From a virus, in the IMG/VR virus record IMGVR_UViG_3300025828_003868, positions 1-29,792 of that record: a stretch of DNA of 29,792 bases. One strand, 5' to 3'. The notes under the pieces were generated by a model, which made no database searches, was not told the DNA's origin, and saw only the letters and a program-made list of their open reading frames with translations. The position numbers and the translations under genes are program-made. This document shows positions 28,739 through 29,792 of this stretch, in pieces (the first letter of the stretch is position 1; every line of letters begins with the position of its first letter).

Positions 28739-29581
28739 CTAATATTCATATCTTTTAAAAACTTCTTTAGACTGTTTTTTATCTGGATTTGATGGACACA
28801 TACCACAAATCCATTCATCTTCGTTTTTAAAAAATTGTTCTATACTACTTTTAGAATCCGTAGGACTGATACCTTTATACTTAGAGTAAGGTTTCCAGTC
28901 TTTATCTTCTAAAAGGTCATACTTTGATAAAAAGTCATTTAAATAAGTAATAGCTCCACATTTGTGAAGCTTGCCATGATACAGTTGAACGCTATGTTTA
29001 GATACACAATTTTTCCAACTTTCTCGTGGTTTTTCATCCTTATAAGGTTTAGCTGTATAACCGTTTCCAGTATAAGTTTTGTACCAATGACCACGCATAT
29101 CTCTTATTTCTACTTCAATACCGTCGTAGTCAAAAACAGTTCTAAACCAAGTTTTCATCTTTACAGTTGAGTTACCCCAATTGTTTAAACATTGTAACTC
29201 ATTTTTGAATTTTTTTAAATAAGTTTTTTCATCTGAGTGCAAGGTGATTACTAGTATACAGTCATTTTTTCTCAGTGTATCAGGCAACCAAGAGTGTTTT
29301 GAGAGAGTAAAGCCATTTGTAAATAGTTTAATGGTAGAGTCAGGAAATAAAGATCTATATTGTTCTACAATCTTTTTACACTCTTTATTAAGCAGTGGCT
29401 CGCCTCCTAATAAATTTATTCTTTCTGGTTTAATTATCTTTGACCATGGTTCTGCCCAGTTATAGAGAGTTTTAGCTGAAAAGATTTCTTTGAACCCATA
29501 GTTAGACCAGTGATTACATCCATCACAGTTGAGATTACACCGATTAGCAACGTGAACGTCCATCATATAGCATGGAATCAT
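28739..29581 (-). CDS. Radical SAM protein with SPASM-like C-terminal cysteines
   Basis: This 280-residue protein has the radical SAM cluster motif CNLNCDGC (C15, C19, C22) and LLGGEPLL (58-65), which holds the SAM methionine group. The C-terminal part has cysteines in NCVSKHS and HKCGA and at the end CGMCPS, as in SPASM or twitch auxiliary-cluster proteins. Such enzymes often modify peptides or sugars. The gene upstream ends a DegT-type aminotransferase, and the next gene is bS21. The A-type Fe-S carrier of this phage could supply the cluster. The start overlaps the stop of the aminotransferase gene as ATGA. A sugar-modifying enzyme is possible but unproven. Confidence 0.88.
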   Translation of the reverse strand: MIPCYMMDVHVANRCNLNCDGCNHWSNYGFKEIFSAKTLYNWAEPWSKIIKPERINLLGGEPLLNKECKKIVEQYRSLFPDSTIKLFTNGFTLSKHSWLPDTLRKNDCILVITLHSDEKTYLKKFKNELQCLNNWGNSTVKMKTWFRTVFDYDGIEVEIRDMRGHWYKTYTGNGYTAKPYKDEKPRESWKNCVSKHSVQLYHGKLHKCGAITYLNDFLSKYDLLEDKDWKPYSKYKGISPTDSKSSIEQFFKNEDEWICGMCPSNPDKKQSKEVFKRYEY

Positions 29582-29792
29582 AACACACTCTTAATTCTTT
29601 CTAGTTCTTCATCGGTTAAAAAATGATGAGAAGGTAGGTGTACTAAATTATCAACAAAATGTAAGACTTTTGGCAAGTGTTTGCGGTTTTCATAGAATTT
29701 AAAAGTATTCACAGGTTGTTTGAACATTGTGCGTGCTAAACACTTGATAGAGTGAAGTCGTTCTAAAACGTCTACTACCTCTGTTGAAGGAA
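29578..29792 (-). CDS. DegT/DnrJ-type aminotransferase, C-terminal end only
   Basis: Only the last 70 codons lie in the window; the gene enters from the right edge. The visible end, VDNLVHLPSHHFLTDEELER, is the usual terminal region of DegT/DnrJ/EryC1/StrS aminotransferases (a Leu-His-Leu-Pro-like strand, then a helix). The TGA overlaps the radical SAM ATG as ATGA. It would be the second sugar aminotransferase of this phage, so the sugar cassette appears to extend beyond the window. Confidence 0.65.
   Translation of the reverse strand, partial: PSTEVVDVLERLHSIKCLARTMFKQPVNTFKFYENRKHLPKVLHFVDNLVHLPSHHFLTDEELERIKSVL

Noticed and set aside
28725-28739. GCTAAT-ATA-ATTAGC palindrome at the end of the radical SAM gene
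   Set aside because: AT-rich 6-bp stem with a 3-base loop and no T-run, so not a convincing terminator or operator.

Overview
This window looks like part of a large, AT-rich tailed-phage genome, roughly one third G+C by eye. It probably comes from a lytic phage of a marine alphaproteobacterium, such as a SAR11-like or roseobacter-like host. The phage call rests on a compact replication module (PolA-family polymerase, DnaG-like primase, DnaB-like helicase, NAD-dependent ligase), several DNA-binding proteins, and phage families such as DUF3310 and the SH3-barrel WYL_2/DUF2693 type. Every gene I support is on the minus strand, and most neighbours overlap by 1 to 23 bases (ATGA or TAATG junctions). 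The host call is an inference. It rests mainly on a circularly permuted two-piece tmRNA whose tag resembles alphaproteobacterial tags, with weaker support from the zf-CHCC protein.

Layout, in the direction of transcription (high to low coordinates). Positions 29792-28085 hold the C-terminal end of a DegT-type aminotransferase, a radical SAM protein, ribosomal protein bS21 and a small unknown gene. A sigma70-like promoter at 28063-28092 opens a run of small genes (28037-26604) that includes a partially duplicated gene and an Fe(II)/2OG-oxygenase-like protein. Positions 26584-26110 hold the permuted tmRNA gene interleaved with two tiny reading frames. Positions 26091-16896 are a long surface-sugar cassette: acetyltransferase, glycosyltransferases, DegT aminotransferase, RmlB-like dehydratase, epimerase, sulfotransferase and methyltransferase. 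Positions 16927-13862 hold an A-type Fe-S carrier and two hydroxylase-like proteins flanking a large unknown protein. Positions 13865-12601 hold a PC4-like protein, a helix-turn-helix protein, a bL33-like ribosomal protein and a DUF3310 protein. Positions 12529-11142 hold an SGNH hydrolase and a methyltransferase. After a terminator comes a sodium:solute symporter with a P-loop/sulfotransferase-like partner, then the ligase. Positions 7070-1 are the replication module, ending in a gene that leaves the window.

How the genes work together. The replication genes form a near-complete fork set. The sugar genes could build and transfer an amino-deoxy sugar and a sulfated or methylated glycan, either on the virion or on the host surface. 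The most striking theme is translation control: within about 16 kb the phage carries bS21, a bL33-like protein and its own two-piece tmRNA. The tmRNA tag, ANDNFAPEMRLAA, keeps a C-terminal LAA degradation signal, and its acceptor stem keeps the G3:U70 alanine identity pair. A 34-residue membrane-protein frame with a good ribosome binding site lies almost entirely in the spacer that must be cut out to mature the tmRNA.

I saw no tRNA genes, CRISPR arrays, insertion sequences, integrase or structural genes. The only stretch over 300 bases without an ordinary long gene is 26092-26603, which is the tmRNA locus.
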